From contig CAMGYJ010000006.1 of the NCBI GenBank assembly GCA_946122785.1, positions 49,682,066 to 49,746,065 of the forward strand: a DNA stretch of 64,000 nucleotides. The letters run 5' to 3'. The DNA is from Linum tenue (Eukaryota; Streptophyta; Magnoliopsida; Malpighiales; Linaceae). Positions 9,385-20,839 of the stretch are shown here, piece by piece. The first letter of the stretch is position 1; the number at the start of each line of letters is the position of its first letter. The translations under genes and the position numbers were made by a program. The notes beneath the pieces were generated by a model. The model saw only the letters and a program-made list of their open reading frames with translations. It did no database searches and was not told the origin of the DNA.

Positions 9385-11703
9385 GTGGAGGGACTGATGA
9401 ATGAGGAAGGGGATTGGATTAAGGAGGAGAAGGGGAACGCGGAGATGGACACAGATTTTTATCAGAACCTTTTCGCTTCGGAATCTCAAATTCCTGATAT
9501 GAGGGCCAGCTCACCGCACTGGTCCTCCCGGGGGACGTTAGACGTACGGTCTTCTCATTGGGTTCTAAGCAGGCTCCTGGGTCGGATGGCTTCACGGGAA
9601 AGTTTTTTAAGTCTTTTTGGGATATTGTGGGTGAGTCTGTGGTGGAGGCTGTTTCCTCCTTTTTCAAACTAATAGACTCCTGCGCAGCTTTAACCATACT
9701 TGTCTCACCCTGATCCCTAAAGTTGATAATGTGGAGACCATCCGTCAATTGCGGCCAATTAGTCTATGCCAGTTTGTGTATAAGGTGATCACTAAGATCA
9801 TGACTGAGAGGTTGGACCTTATCCTTCCTCAGATTGTCTCGGAGGGCCATAATGCTTTTATCCGGGAACGCTAGATAGTGGAGAATGTGCTTCTGAGGCA
9901 CGAGCTAATGCACTACTTGAAAAACAAAAATCGGGGGAAGAAAGGTTATATGGCTCTGAAGGTTGACATGGAAAAGGCCTATGATAGAGTTGAATGGTCC
10001 TTTCTGCTTGCGATTCTAGCCAAACTGGGTTTCAGCCATACCTGGATTGGTTGGGTTCGAGAGTGTCTTAGCTCGGCTTCCTTCTCCATTCTTATGAATG
10101 GGACTCCGACGGGTTTCCTTCGTTCGATTCGTGCTTTGCGGCAGGGGAATCCCCTCTCTCCGCTCTTGTTTGTTTTGTGCACGAAAGGATTTGCGGCTCT
10201 CCTCCAGCGGCCCATTGAAGAAGGCAAGCCAGAGGGTGTGAAGGTGGAACCCGGGCACCTCGGATCTTTCACTTGTTTTTTGCTGATGACTCGTATTTAT
10301 TTTTACGTGGTTCGCTTCAGCAGTGTGAGAATCTGATTGAGGTGCTTAATGAATATGAGGAAATTAGTGGGCAGCGTGTCAATTTGGATAAGTCAGTGGT
10401 TTGTTTTAGCAATAATATTGTGACTCCGGATCAGGAATTTCTGGCCCAAATTTTGGGGGTTGGGGTTGTTGGTGTCCATGATAAATATCTGGGACTACCC
10501 TCCCTCATTGCTCGGTCTAACATGGCGACGTTTCATTTTGTGGAAGAACGTTTACTAGCTCGTCTTCAGGGTTGGGCTCAGCGTTCCTTGTCTATGACAG
10601 CTAGGGAAACTCTAATTAAGTCTGTTGCTTCTGCGCTTCCGCTGCACGTGATGTCTTTCTTTAAATTACCGCTTACTCTTTATAGAAGTCTGGATAGGTG
10701 GGTAGTGCGATTTTGGTGGGGTGTGGAGGATGGCCACTCTCGTATTAGGAGGATGTCGTGGCGAAGGATGTGTCAGAGTAGACATGAGGGAGGGATGGGC
10801 TTTCGTCGGTTTGAATTCTTCAACCAAGCGCTTCTTGCTAAGATTTCTTGGCGTATTCTGACTGATCCCCAGTCCCTTCTCGCTCAAGTGTACAAAGGGA
10901 AGTATTTTCCTCGTGGAACGTTCCTTACTGCGACTCCTCGTTCGGGCCATTCCTAGGGTTGGCAGAGTATCTTGTATGGGAGGCAATTATTGACCTAGGG
11001 TCTTAGATGGCAGATTGGGGATGGAAGAGCTGTGGATGCTTTAAGGGAAAATTGGATTCCCTCGCTTCATCCTAATCCACCCACGTTTATTCCTTGGATT
11101 CTTCCGGATGGGGTGGACCTTAAGGTGGTTGATTTTATTTGTCCGACGAGGGGTTGTTGGTTGCTAGATAAGCTTAGGGAGTGGTTTCCTCCCGAGGTCT
11201 GTAGAGCTATCCTTGGTATTCCATTGCCTAGAAGGGCTTTGGAGGATAGACTTGTTTGGCATGCAATGGGAGACAGGGTTTTCTCTGCGAAATCAGCTTA
11301 TCACCTGGCAGTTTGCCTGGACCACCAAAATGGCGGTTGGGCACCAATGGTGAGCTGGATGGACCGGAGCAGTTGGAAGCGAGTGTGGAATTCGGAGATT
11401 CCGCCCAACTTAAAAGTGTTCCTGTGGCAAGTTTTGCATCGTTTTCTCCCCACTAAGGAGGCTCTTCTTGAAAGGAAGGTGGTTGTTCATCCTAGGTGCC
11501 TGGTTTGCTGTGGAGCGCCTGAAACTATGGAACATCTTTTCTTCGATTGTTGTGTGGCTCGTGCTTTGTGGATTCCGCTGGGTTAGAGCATATTGGTCAA
11601 GGCTTGCCTCGTTTCCCATTCCCCCTCTTTCTAAAGAAACTCTTGGCCATCATTATGGACCCTCCCAGGTCATGGTGGTCGTGGCTGTGCTCTGGAGGAT
11701 TTG
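9385..11703 (+). pseudogene. LINE reverse transcriptase and zf-RVT, broken, copy A
   Basis: The reverse transcriptase shows KQAPGSDGFTGKFFK, LRPISLCQFVYKV, ALKVDMEKAYDRVEW, LRQGNPLSPLLFVL and the catalytic FADDSYLF at about 10,276. A one-base frameshift lies just before FADD (about 10,270), stop codons break the frame near 9,872 and 10,955, and other frameshifts occur near 9,500 and 9,680. The zf-RVT domain is at 11,380-11,580 (FLWQVLHRFLPTKEA, then CLVCCGAPETMEHLFFDC). After a TAG at 11,584 the coding similarity trails on to about 11,765. Confidence 0.85.
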
Positions 11704-11765
11704 AAAGTCTCGAAACTGGGTAGTCTTTGAGGGCAAACAGTTTGGGCTACCGATCCTTCTGCATC

Positions 11766-11972
11766 AGATCCACCAATCCAATCCACCAACCCATTAAAAA
11801 TATCCACATAATCCAATCCATTTAAATCTAATCCATTTGATCCAAATCCAATTGTATTGGTGGATTCATGGATTGATCCATGGATCCAAATGACAAATTA
11901 CGGTTTGGTACCTATATTTTTTATATTTTACATTTTAGTACCCAAAAATTTAATTTTTTATACGAAAAATAT
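11766..11972. mobile_element. hAT-type MITE fragment
   Basis: Rich in AATCCAATCCA / TGGATTCATGG words. The sequence matches the interior of the complete MITE at 51,883-52,276 and the partial one at 15,192-15,420. Both of its own ends are missing. Confidence 0.6.
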
Positions 11973-12242
11973 TGAGCCCACGTGAGCATTTAACTATATT
12001 GAGCCCACGTGAGCCTTGCATGGTAATGCTGACTTACCCTAGCACATATATGATTGATGACGTGTGATAGATTAGGGTTGTTAATTGTATATATATATGG
12101 TGTGATTGGGGTTCGGTAGCCTTTGAACTGAATTAGAGAAGAAGAACGCTTTGTGTCGTGGATTAGTCTTTATTTGTAAAACGTCAATGATACCACGTTA
12201 ATTCGGTGTCGTTTATTTCAGTTTAGTTTTCATAACAATTCA
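11973..12242 (+). mobile_element. Copia LTR 3' part with ATTCA target repeat
   Basis: It begins inside the LTR (GAGCCCACGTGAG occurs twice in tandem) and ends CATAACA at 12,237, the complement of the TGTTA start. ATTCA follows at 12,238-12,242, the same 5 bp that precede the LTR starts at 6,342, 23,964, 49,986 and 55,324. Confidence 0.65.
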
Positions 12243-13618
12243 TGCATTGATGTGTGTCATGAAACAACGATCAAACGTAAACCCAATCGAAAAATGCGAC
12301 ATAAGCTAATTAAATTATTTTTATTATATTTTGATATTTTATATTATAATAGCGCAAGTAAAGTAACAAGGATGAAAAATTATTTTTTCCTTAATTACGT
12401 AAGGGTCATATCTCATATAGTAAGGTCCATGATAAGTTTTTCTAGAAATCAATTATTAGTTTTTTTTACAATCAAATTCACTTTAACAACAAACTGTCCC
12501 AAGCCACACAAAATGGAAAAGTTTCACCATAAGATTTAGGGTGACTACTATTTTTTAGTCAAACATTTGAGAATACGGAATATTGGTCAAATCTCTAATA
12601 AAACTATAAAATTATAGTTACTATCCATTAAATTTAATGTTAGTTTTAACATAATTTCACATGAGCTAATCGTTAGTCCACATATTTGAATGAAAATGAC
12701 TATAATTTTGTATTTCTCAAAGGTTTGACTAATGTTTTTGAATTTATGAAAGATTGGCTAAAAATAGTTTTTACCCTCGGATTTATTCTTTTTACAAAAC
12801 CATTTTAGTATTTATTTATTTATTTCATAATACGAAAGATTTGCATAAGCTTAAATTACTATTCCTTACTAAAAAGTTAAGGGTGCATTAAATTTGCTTC
12901 CTTTTTTTAGGGTATTGTTCACCTACATTTTTTTTATATGCTACACCTAATTTCAGCATAACTCTTTTTCCCACATGTTGTATATGCAATTATTTGTTTT
13001 CTATCTCCTACTCTCAATTTTATCATAAAGTTTTGTTTTTATTCCTTTAGACAACAATTACATAAATTACAAATACCTTAGGTAATCTTATAGAAAAACA
13101 GTTATTTCTAATGTATCAATTCTAGAAAACATATAATATAAGACTTTGCAAGGACCAAGATAATTAGACAACACACAAACTTTTATTGAGGGAAATGTGT
13201 CAATTAACAAACATATTACTTAAGTCTTCCTGATATAAGTTTGAAAGAAAATTTCTAAATTGACTAAAATGACGATTTCTTCAATTTTCATTACAAAAGA
13301 ATTTTGTAAGGAAAGTTACTATTCACATAATACTTTAATCAAATGTAATACTTTTTATAATTTAGTTCACTTATTAATAATATAAATTTATTTATTAGTA
13401 CCATATATATATATTCAACGTCGTATCAATTTGCATCATGCATATTCAAACTTATGCCAAAATAATTTAATATTATACATTATATAGTTTAATTTAACTT
13501 GAATTTATTACGAGACTACACATTAAGGAAGATTACGCAACCTCATTCTATCACAGTTATTAATCAAACAAATGTGTTATGTAAGTCTTTTACAACTATT
13601 CTTGCATCATGCATATTA
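12243..13618. other. AT-rich repeat, no gene
   Basis: This sequence has relatives at 15,690-16,071, 33,470-34,010 and 40,850-42,300. An open frame of 95 codons near its start is AT-driven, recurs with a frameshift at 15,699, and is not a credible gene. No terminal repeat was identified. Confidence 0.5.
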
Positions 13619-14335
13619 AACTAAAACTATAGAACAACGTACATATTTACAGGACTACTTTCACAAACCCTTTCCCTCAAACAAGGTAAACTAATCCCAA
13701 CCCAGGAAGTAAACAATAACTTTCTCAACAAGATACAATAAACTAATACGAATACCCTAAATAACCATATTAATCTAACAATTAACTAATAATAAGTCTC
13801 TAATTACTAAGCCCAGAATAGACCACCATGTCCAACGGGTGCTATAATACACCAAACCTTCCCATTTGAAGAACTTCGTCCGCGAAGTTCATGCGTTATC
13901 TCAATCCGGATCGATGTAGAAGAAGTTTCCCCATTGATTATTGATGACAATGAGCGGACGCTGGTGCAGCCTGCGCTTGCGATATTTCCCATTGCGCTCC
14001 ACCAATTGCCAAAGCTCCTATCACCGAGGCAGCAGTGGGTGTTTATGCCCATAGCGGCGGTGGCGTGTAATACCCTTGATGTCGAATGAAATCCACATAG
14101 CGACTTCAGCGCCACTTGACTCTGATACCAATTGGCGTGTGCTCGGAATTCACGCGTTGTGGATCTAGAACTCTTCTACGATAAACTAAGAAAACGCGAT
14201 AAAACTACAAATTTTTTCTACCAAATAACTTTACTCTTCTTCATTCATTAAAACTATTGAAAAACTTACATATTTATAGAACTACTCTCACGAACCCTTT
14301 CCCTGGTAAACTAATTCCAATCCAAGAAGAAAAGG
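13619..14335 (-). mobile_element. Short non-autonomous LTR element (TRIM-like), copy i
   Basis: In minus orientation: an LTR at 14,133-14,335 whose end reads GCACACGCCA, a 2-nt gap, a primer site (14,119-14,130), some 350 bp of interior, then a second LTR from 13,780 down to 13,619 (truncated). LTR starts/ends are TGTTAG...CGCCA. The interior has an open frame (MALKSLCGFHSTSRV...) without any retrotransposon domain, so the element would depend on proteins supplied elsewhere. Confidence 0.6.
14119..14130 (-). promoter_or_regulatory. tRNA-Met primer-binding site, copy i
   Basis: TGGTATCAGAGT on the minus strand matches the plant initiator tRNA-Met primer site at 11 of 12 positions and sits 2 nt from the LTR end. 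Confidence 0.7.
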
Positions 14336-14639
14336 TTGAAGCTCTTTGTCGAAGAAGAGATTGGGGGAGTAGACGAAGGGGAGCAGCCGGTGGGTGTCTC
14401 AATTTTTATTTATATTAATTTAATTGTAATAATTTTAAATTAGAAAATATGTGTAAATTACGGATATTTTAATGATTTTTATGATGACCGGTTGGTGACA
14501 TAGCATGTTGATCGTTAGTAACCGCGTTTGACCGTCCAAGATAACAGTCAAACATCGGGTTTGGCCAATGTCGTTATTTTTATGTATAGTTTGGGCCAGG
14601 ATATTATAGATCGAAAAGATTGGGTAGAATGTATAAAAA
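14336..14639. repeat. Block-start repeat, extra copy
   Basis: Near-identical to 1-291 and then diverges at about 14,632, where a LINE tail with target repeat begins. It follows the right LTR of copy i exactly as at 16,906. Confidence 0.75.
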
Positions 14640-14791
14640 AGAGTGAACAATATATATGATTATCTTTTGTAAAAAAAAAAAGAGTGATTATCTTTTGTAG
14701 CCTGGTTACGACATGTGATGTAATGATCTTTTCTTCATTATCAATATATGATTATCTTTTGTAAAAAAAAAAAAGAGTGAACAATATATAT
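14640..14791 (+). mobile_element. LINE 3' tail with 18-bp target duplication
   Basis: AGAGTGAACAATATATAT occurs at 14,640-14,657 and 14,774-14,791. Between them are two copies of GATTATCTTTTGTA plus A-runs and the LINE terminus GTAGCCTGGTTACGACATG, which matches the 3' end of the LINE at 49,619-49,690. It is an extremely 5'-truncated LINE insertion. Confidence 0.7.
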
Positions 14792-15032
14792 CAATATGAA
14801 AAAAATTCTAACTCAATGCATACGTAGTACGACGCATAATAGGGTTCGCTAAATTGATACAATACATATTTAGCCCGAAATGATAAATATTGAGTATGGA
14901 AAACCTAGAGAGATGTCGATTCATACGCTTCCTTGGCATATCGTAATGTTTTCACCTTAAGATTAAGTTTTAGATGTGGGGCTTTGAATTGAAATTTTCC
15001 GAGGGATGGTATTGTTTTTAGAGATTTATTAA
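14792..15032. other. Spacer shared with 49,700-49,985
   Basis: No gene seen. The same sequence follows the LINE tail in block C, with a short indel. Confidence 0.5.
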
Positions 15033-15689
15033 TGTTAGACGATCACTATTAAGCAGCCCATGTATTTTGTATCTATCATGTATTTTGTATGTATCATTAT
15101 GTTTAGTGGACTTGAACCATAGTGAGCCCACGTGAGTCTTCCATGGTAACGCAGACTTACCCTAGCCCACATATGATTGATGACATGGGATTAGAGGTGG
15201 CAATTATTAATCCAATCCACAAATCCAATCCACCAACCCATTAAAAATATCCACATAATCCAATCCATTTAAATCCAATCCATTTGATCCAAATCCAATT
15301 GGATTGGTGGATTCATGGATTGATCCATGGATCCAAATGACAAATTACGGTTTGGTACCTATATTTTTTATATTTTACATTTTAGTACCCAAAAATTTAA
15401 TTTTTTATACGAAAAATATTGAGCCCACGTGAGCATTTAACTATATTGAGCCCACGTGAGCCTTGCATGGTAATGCTGACTTACCCTAGCACATATATGA
15501 TTGATGACGTGTGATAGATTAGGGTTGTTAATTGTATATATATATGGTGTGATTGGGGTTCGGTAGCCTTTGAACTGAATTAGAGAAGAAGAACGCTTTG
15601 TGTCGTGGATTAGTCTTAATTTTTAAAACGTCAATGATACCACGTTAATTCGGTGTCGTTTATTTCAGTTTAGTTTTCATAACAATTCA
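15033..15689 (+). mobile_element. Copia LTR interrupted by hAT-type MITE
   Basis: The LTR starts TGTTAGACGATC at 15,033 and runs to 15,191. A MITE starting TAGAGGTGGCA occupies 15,192 to about 15,420 (its right end is missing), then LTR sequence resumes and ends CATAACA at 15,684, followed by ATTCA. The stretch 15,205-15,690 repeats 11,766-12,242, so the two were copied from one another. Confidence 0.65.
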
Positions 15690-16071
15690 CGCATTGATAT
15701 GTGTCATGAAACAACGATCAAACGTAAACCCAATCGAAAAATGCGACATAAGCTAATTAAATTATTTTTATTATATTTTGATATTTTATATTATAATAGC
15801 GCAAGTAAAGTAACCAAGGATGAAAAATTAATTTTCCTTAATTACGTAAGGGTCATATCTCATATAGTAAGGTCCATGATAAGTTTTTCTAGAAATCAAT
15901 TATTAGTTTTTTTTACAATCAAATTCACTTTAACAACAAACTGTCCCAAACCACACAAAATGGAAAAGTTTCACCATAAGATTTAGGGTGACTACTATTT
16001 TTTAGTCAAACATTTGAGAATACGGAATATTGGTCAAATCTCTAATAAAACTATAAAATTATAGTTACTAC
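15690..16071. other. AT-rich repeat, copy of 12,243-12,620
   Basis: Same sequence as after the LTR at 12,242, ending abruptly at 16,071 where the LTR of the next TRIM-like element begins. No gene. Confidence 0.5.
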
Positions 16072-16905
16072 CATAAACAAAGGCAACGGCGAAAAAACTA
16101 CAACTATTTTCTACTAAATTACTTTACTCTTATTCATTCATTAAAACTATAGAACAACGTACATATTTACAGGACTACTCTCACAAACCCTTTCCCTCAA
16201 ACAAGGTAAACTAATCCCAACCCAGGAAGTAAACAATAACTTTCTCAACAAGATACAATAAACTAATACGAATAGCCTAAATAACCATATTAATCTAACA
16301 ATTAACTAATAATAAGTCTCTAATTACTAAGCCCAGAATAGACCACCATGTCCAACGGGTGCTATAATACACCAAACTTTCCCATTTGAAGAACTTCGTC
16401 CGCGAAGTTCATGCGTTATCTCAATCCGGATCGATGAAGAAGAAGTTTCCCCATTGATTATTGATGACAATGAGCGGACGCTGGTGCAGCCTGCGCTTGC
16501 GATATTTCCCATTGCGCTCCACCAATTGCCAAAGCTCCTATCACTGAGGCAGCAGTGGGTGTATTGGCGGCAGATAGCTCGGGTAGCCAAGGGCTCGACG
16601 AGGAACTCGTAGTTTATGCCCATAGCGGCGGTGGCGTGTAATACCCTTGATGTCGAATGAAATCCACATAGCGACTTCAGCGCCACTTGACTCTGATACC
16701 AATTGGCGTGTGCTCGGAATTCACGCGTTGTGGATCTAGAACTCTTCTACGATAAACTAAGAAAATGCGATAAAACTACAAATTTTTTCTACCAAATAAC
16801 TTTACTCTTCTTCATTCATTAAAACTATTGAAAAACTTACATATTTATAGAACTACTCTCACGAACCCTTTCCCTGGTAAACTAATCCCAATCCAAGAAG
16901 AAAAA
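16072..16905 (-). mobile_element. Short non-autonomous LTR element (TRIM-like), copy ii
   Basis: Second LTR 16,072-16,300, interior 16,301-16,689, first LTR from 16,704. It is laid out as copy i but the interior holds about 50 bp more (around 16,563-16,612), so its interior frame is 119 codons instead of 102. No gag or pol motif is seen. Confidence 0.65.
16690..16701 (-). promoter_or_regulatory. tRNA-Met primer-binding site, copy ii
   Basis: TGGTATCAGAGT on the minus strand, 2 nt from the LTR end, as in copy i. Confidence 0.7.
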
Positions 16906-17343
16906 GTTGAAGCTCTTTGTCGAAGAAGAGATTGGGGGAGTAGACGAAGGGGAGCAGCCGGTGGGGGTCTCAATTTTTATTTATATTAATTTAATTGTAA
17001 TAATTTTAAATTAGAAAATATGTGTAAATTACGGATATTTTAATGATTTTTATGATGACCGGATGGTGACATAGCATGTTGATCGTTAGTAACCGCGTTT
17101 GACCGTCCAAGATAACAGTCAAACATCGGGTTTGGCCAATGTCGTTATTTTTATGTATAGTTTGGGCCAGGATATTATAGATCGAAAAGATTGGGTAGAA
17201 TGTATAATATGGTCAAATTCCAGGCCATACAAATATATTAACCCTTTATTTTTATTTGTGTTTTGAAGTTGCCTCTAAATTAAGATAGGTAGAATTTATG
17301 TCAAATTGTATTTTACTTAACAACTATGAGCATTATCATATAC

Positions 17344-17820
17344 TAGTTTGCTGTCCGCGCTTCACTGCGGCAAGATATTAAATAATTTATAAATCTATAT
17401 TTACTTATTTAAAGATGTAGTTGGAATTAAATAATAAAAAATAGTTTAGGTAAGATACACATTTGATATAAATGTTAACTTACCATACAAAACTTATGCG
17501 TAATACAAAATTATGAGATGATAAATGTTATAGATAATAATAAAGAAATTTTGGGTAATAGTAAAATAATTAAGTTATGAAAATTATAATATTTTATTAA
17601 AATGTTATGTAAACAGTAATCGACCTTACATAATCAAAATATCGTTATCAGAAATAAATTATACTTGATGCTCAAAAGATGACGAAGTTTATTTGCGAGG
17701 TAGAATTTTTTTTATTGACATAGAAATGTCGTCTGAAATAAATAATTTTCTTCCTAAAATAACCTTTTACATTTTTTACGACAGTTATTCGTAGAAAAAA
17801 ATTAGCAAATGGGATCGAAT
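17344..17820 (-). mobile_element. Candidate Helitron terminus, block B copy
   Basis: Same CTAG plus GC hairpin as at 433-460, with only single-base differences in the AT-rich interior. Confidence 0.35.
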
Positions 17821-19050
17821 TTTCAATTCCGAAAATACCCTATGATTATTTACGATGAGGATGTGTCGTCGGTAAAAACATTTTATCGGTGATAACATTA
17901 TATATGATGGAAATCAATTCGTTAAGAATAGGAAATTTTCAATTCCAAAAATACCCTTTAGTCTTTTCTGATGAGGTTGGAGCCAATCGTCATAAATAAA
18001 ATCAACATTTGGTACAATATACATTTATGGGTACCTTATTATTTCATTTTAGTAGATTAATACCGAGATTATTGGTTAATTTATATACGAGGGAAGATAG
18101 TAATACTAAACTTTATTACATAATACACTATCTAATTTTTCTTACATAATACTTGTAATACATTATTCACATGATTGTACAAAGAATAAACTCAAAGAAA
18201 GCCCATCTCTAAAAAAGCCCACATATACAAACTCTACCAAACGAAGCGCAAATCTACCAAACCATAGCAAAGTCCAACTGCAAATTCTATCAAACCCTAG
18301 CTGCCCCACTCATATGATAGTAAGTTTCTGCAAGAACTTCAACTTGCGAACCCAAGCTGGAAAACCTGTGTCGGTGGTGACGATAACAGGATCGAGTTTT
18401 TCGCCAAGTCATCGTCAATCACCTGGTACCTAAAGAAGGCCGTCAAGAACCCAAAAATCAGAGTATATAAAAACAAAATGTTCATTAAGATTTCATAACT
18501 AACCAATTTCATAATCAATCACACTCTGTGCGGGGGAAAAAGAAAAGCGAAATCCTTTAAGGCAGAAGGATGGATGCTTACAGTAGTTTGAGAACCCAAA
18601 TTCTTGGTTCGGGTTTGAAACTGCTAGCAGTGAAAACCCAGAAACAGTTCGTCAAACTTGTCTTCCGCCGCCCCAGCATCACTCTCACCATCGCTCCGAT
18701 TTCAAACACACTTCCTTCTTGCCGTCTTCAAATAGCATGTCCAGCCTTGATTCAAACAGCAAGTTATCCTCGCCGCTCACTACTGTTGCGGCTGAAAGGA
18801 CGAGAGGGGAGAGTTTAGAAAGACTGAGGCGGCCTGCTGCTTTCCACTTGAGGGTTGAGAAGAGAGGTCTGTTCTTTAGGTTTGGGAAGGGGAAATGGAA
18901 AGGATGAAGGGGGACGGCTGCTGCTTAAATGCTTTATAGGCCAGTCAATTATCACAAGCATCGAACCTTTTAAGTTTTCTTTTGATAGTTCTTAAATGCT
19001 TTAAATGTTGCAAAATGGAATAAGAATCGTTGTTTCACTGGTACCTACAT
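17821..19050. other. 1.23-kb segment kept only in block B
   Basis: The first 180 bp contain GTCGTCGG / GATGAGG words like the CACTA subterminal DNA elsewhere. A C/T-rich stretch (18,190-18,910) looks unlike its surroundings: it has UTR-like CAAACCCTAGC, a frame from ATG 18,570 to 18,818 (MDAYSSLRTQILGSGLKLL...) and an overlapping one to 18,907. I do not recognise either product. It may be a captured host-gene fragment (5' UTR and a first exon). The edges share a short T run with the join in block A. Confidence 0.45.
18570..18818 (+). CDS. Unrecognised 82-codon ORF, possible captured exon
   Basis: ATG-initiated frame, basic, with no domain or signal peptide that I can name. A TATA-like AGTATATAAAAAC lies at 18,461, about 110 bp upstream. 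Composition differs from the surrounding AT-rich DNA. It could equally be noise in a fragment of a host gene. Confidence 0.2.
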   Translation: MDAYSSLRTQILGSGLKLLAVKTQKQFVKLVFRRPSITLTIAPISNTLPSCRLQIACPALIQTASYPRRSLLLRLKGREGRV

Positions 19051-19387
19051 TTTAAAAGTTTGCAAAGTGGTCCCATGAAAGTCTACAAAACAATACAAAA
19101 AATAAAGAGAGCCTTAGTGACTTTCCCTTCATAGAATTTGAGAAATTTTGTTAGGGGAAAAACGAAGGAAAGAATGGAAAATTTCTATGTATAATATTTT
19201 ATAAGTATGCATTATTGTATTATTTTATTATAAGTAAGAATGTATTATACCTGAACCAATCCAATCAGTAGAACAGAAATCATCCTTGGTGCTATAAAAA
19301 CAGAAATCAGGAGAACGAATCGAATCAGCGAGACCCTCATGACTCCCAGTCGTCGAGTGAATAATATAATTCACGTCATAGCAACTA

Positions 19388-19797
19388 CCATGAAAGTTGT
19401 ACATAAACCTTATGGTAAAAGTTCAATTGAGTTTGTACCTATACTATAATGGTCAAATTGAACTTGTACATATACCTTATGGTACAAGTTCAACTAAATA
19501 CACCTATACCTTTTTGTACAAATTGAGTTGAACTTATTCGTATACCTTACGGTAAAAGTTCAGTTGAACTTGTTCATATACCTTAGTGGTCAAATTGAGC
19601 TTGTCCATGTACGCTAATGGTGAAATTGGACTTGCACATATACGTTAATGGTCAAATTGAACTTGTACATGTACCTTATGGTAAAATTTCAATTGAACTT
19701 GTACATGTACCTTAATGGTCTAATTGAACTTGAACATATACCTTATGGTACAAGTTCAAAATTGTTTTGTACCTATACTATATTTATTGTACAAATG
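19388..19797. repeat. Degenerate tandem array, block B copy
   Basis: Same array as 1,247-1,655 with only scattered base changes (for example CTTACGG for CTTATGG at about 19,547). Confidence 0.75.
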
Positions 19798-20313
19798 GTA
19801 TTTGATTTGGATTTTGAGTCAATAGATTTATGGATCAATGAAGTTAAAAAAGTCCCACGTGATTAAGTCAACAATATTTTTGGTTATAGGTGGCATCGGT
19901 GAAGTATGTTGTCTTTCATTTCGAGGCACAAGTTCAATTCTTGATAAGAGAAATTTTTTCTAATAATAAGAATAAAACGGAAAAAAGTGCGAAAGTCGAC
20001 GCTTTGGTTTAGCTGAATGAACCGATCAGTCATTTATGGCTATAATAAGATTGGGAAATATGATATCCATTTTTAAACGTTACTAAATAGTAATGGTAGA
20101 TTTAAATTTTTCAAAATATAAGTTGGTCTAATTGGTGTTAAATCAATGTTGTAAATTTAAGGTATCTGGTTCAATCCACCTTGATGTAAGTTTTTTTAGT
20201 TTTCCATTAGTAACTAGTAACACAAACATGAAAGTTGACACACAACAACATAGTGCAATTGGTGTGTACTCATCACTGTAAACTCATGGTTAATGGTTCA
20301 TTCCTCCAAACAT

Positions 20314-20839
20314 GCAAAATAATTTGTACATTATACATTATTCGTCAGAAATTATCACCTCTTACTAAAACATTGGTAATCTTAACATGTTATTTCTGAC
20401 AACCAATGATTTGGTCTTAAGAACTTATATATGATAACATTATCTCCCACGAATATATACTTATCGTGACAAATACTATGGTGATTATGACGATTCCGGT
20501 GATGCATTGCAACGTACATTTATTACTACCAAATTTTTCGACGACTAGTAATTGATAGTCGAAAAATGTAGAGTTTTTCTTATGGAAATAGATATTCCTA
20601 ATTATTTTCAACGCTATAGCAGGCTTCGTCACAAATAGGTACTCACTATTCCTCCAATTTGCCTAAATTATTATTTCCAACGGGTTTTCTAATAATTTAT
20701 GACGCAAACAATTTATTGTCATAAATAATAATTTTTCTTCCAACAAAATGTCCATTTCGTTGAAAATAATTCTTATTTCTCACAAAAAAATAGTGTCGTC
20801 GGTAGGTTTTCGTCAGAACTGTCTGTCTTTTTTGTAGTG
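20314..20839. mobile_element. CACTA-type element end, longer block B form
   Basis: It ends TTTTTTGTAGTG at 20,839. Compared with block A, 20,314-20,600 is a different sequence that includes TTATTCGTCAGAAAT and TTCCGGTGATGC. A and B therefore represent different internal deletions of one element. No transposase frame is visible. Confidence 0.5.

Larger units (their letters stand above)
7931..11765 (+). mobile_element. Plant L1-type LINE, copy A (truncated both ends)
   Basis: The longest copy of the LINE family that also gives 25,023-26,928, 48,826-49,690 and 60,120-60,763. In order: the tail of ORF1, AP-type endonuclease, reverse transcriptase and zf-RVT zinc-binding domain. The 5' part of ORF1 is missing. 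The 3' end stops at 11,765, where a hAT-type MITE fragment begins, so the RNase H and poly(A) tail are lost. It carries several frameshifts and stops and cannot be active. Confidence 0.85.

Noticed and set aside
12252..12539. 95-codon ORF, repeated at 15,699
   Set aside because: AT-rich repeat; the second copy has frame changes and no domain is visible. Copy conservation reflects duplication only.
13807..14115. MALKSLCGFHSTSRV... as a host protein gene
   Set aside because: It starts directly after the primer-binding site between two LTRs and has a 50-bp indel between copies; more likely retroelement interior.
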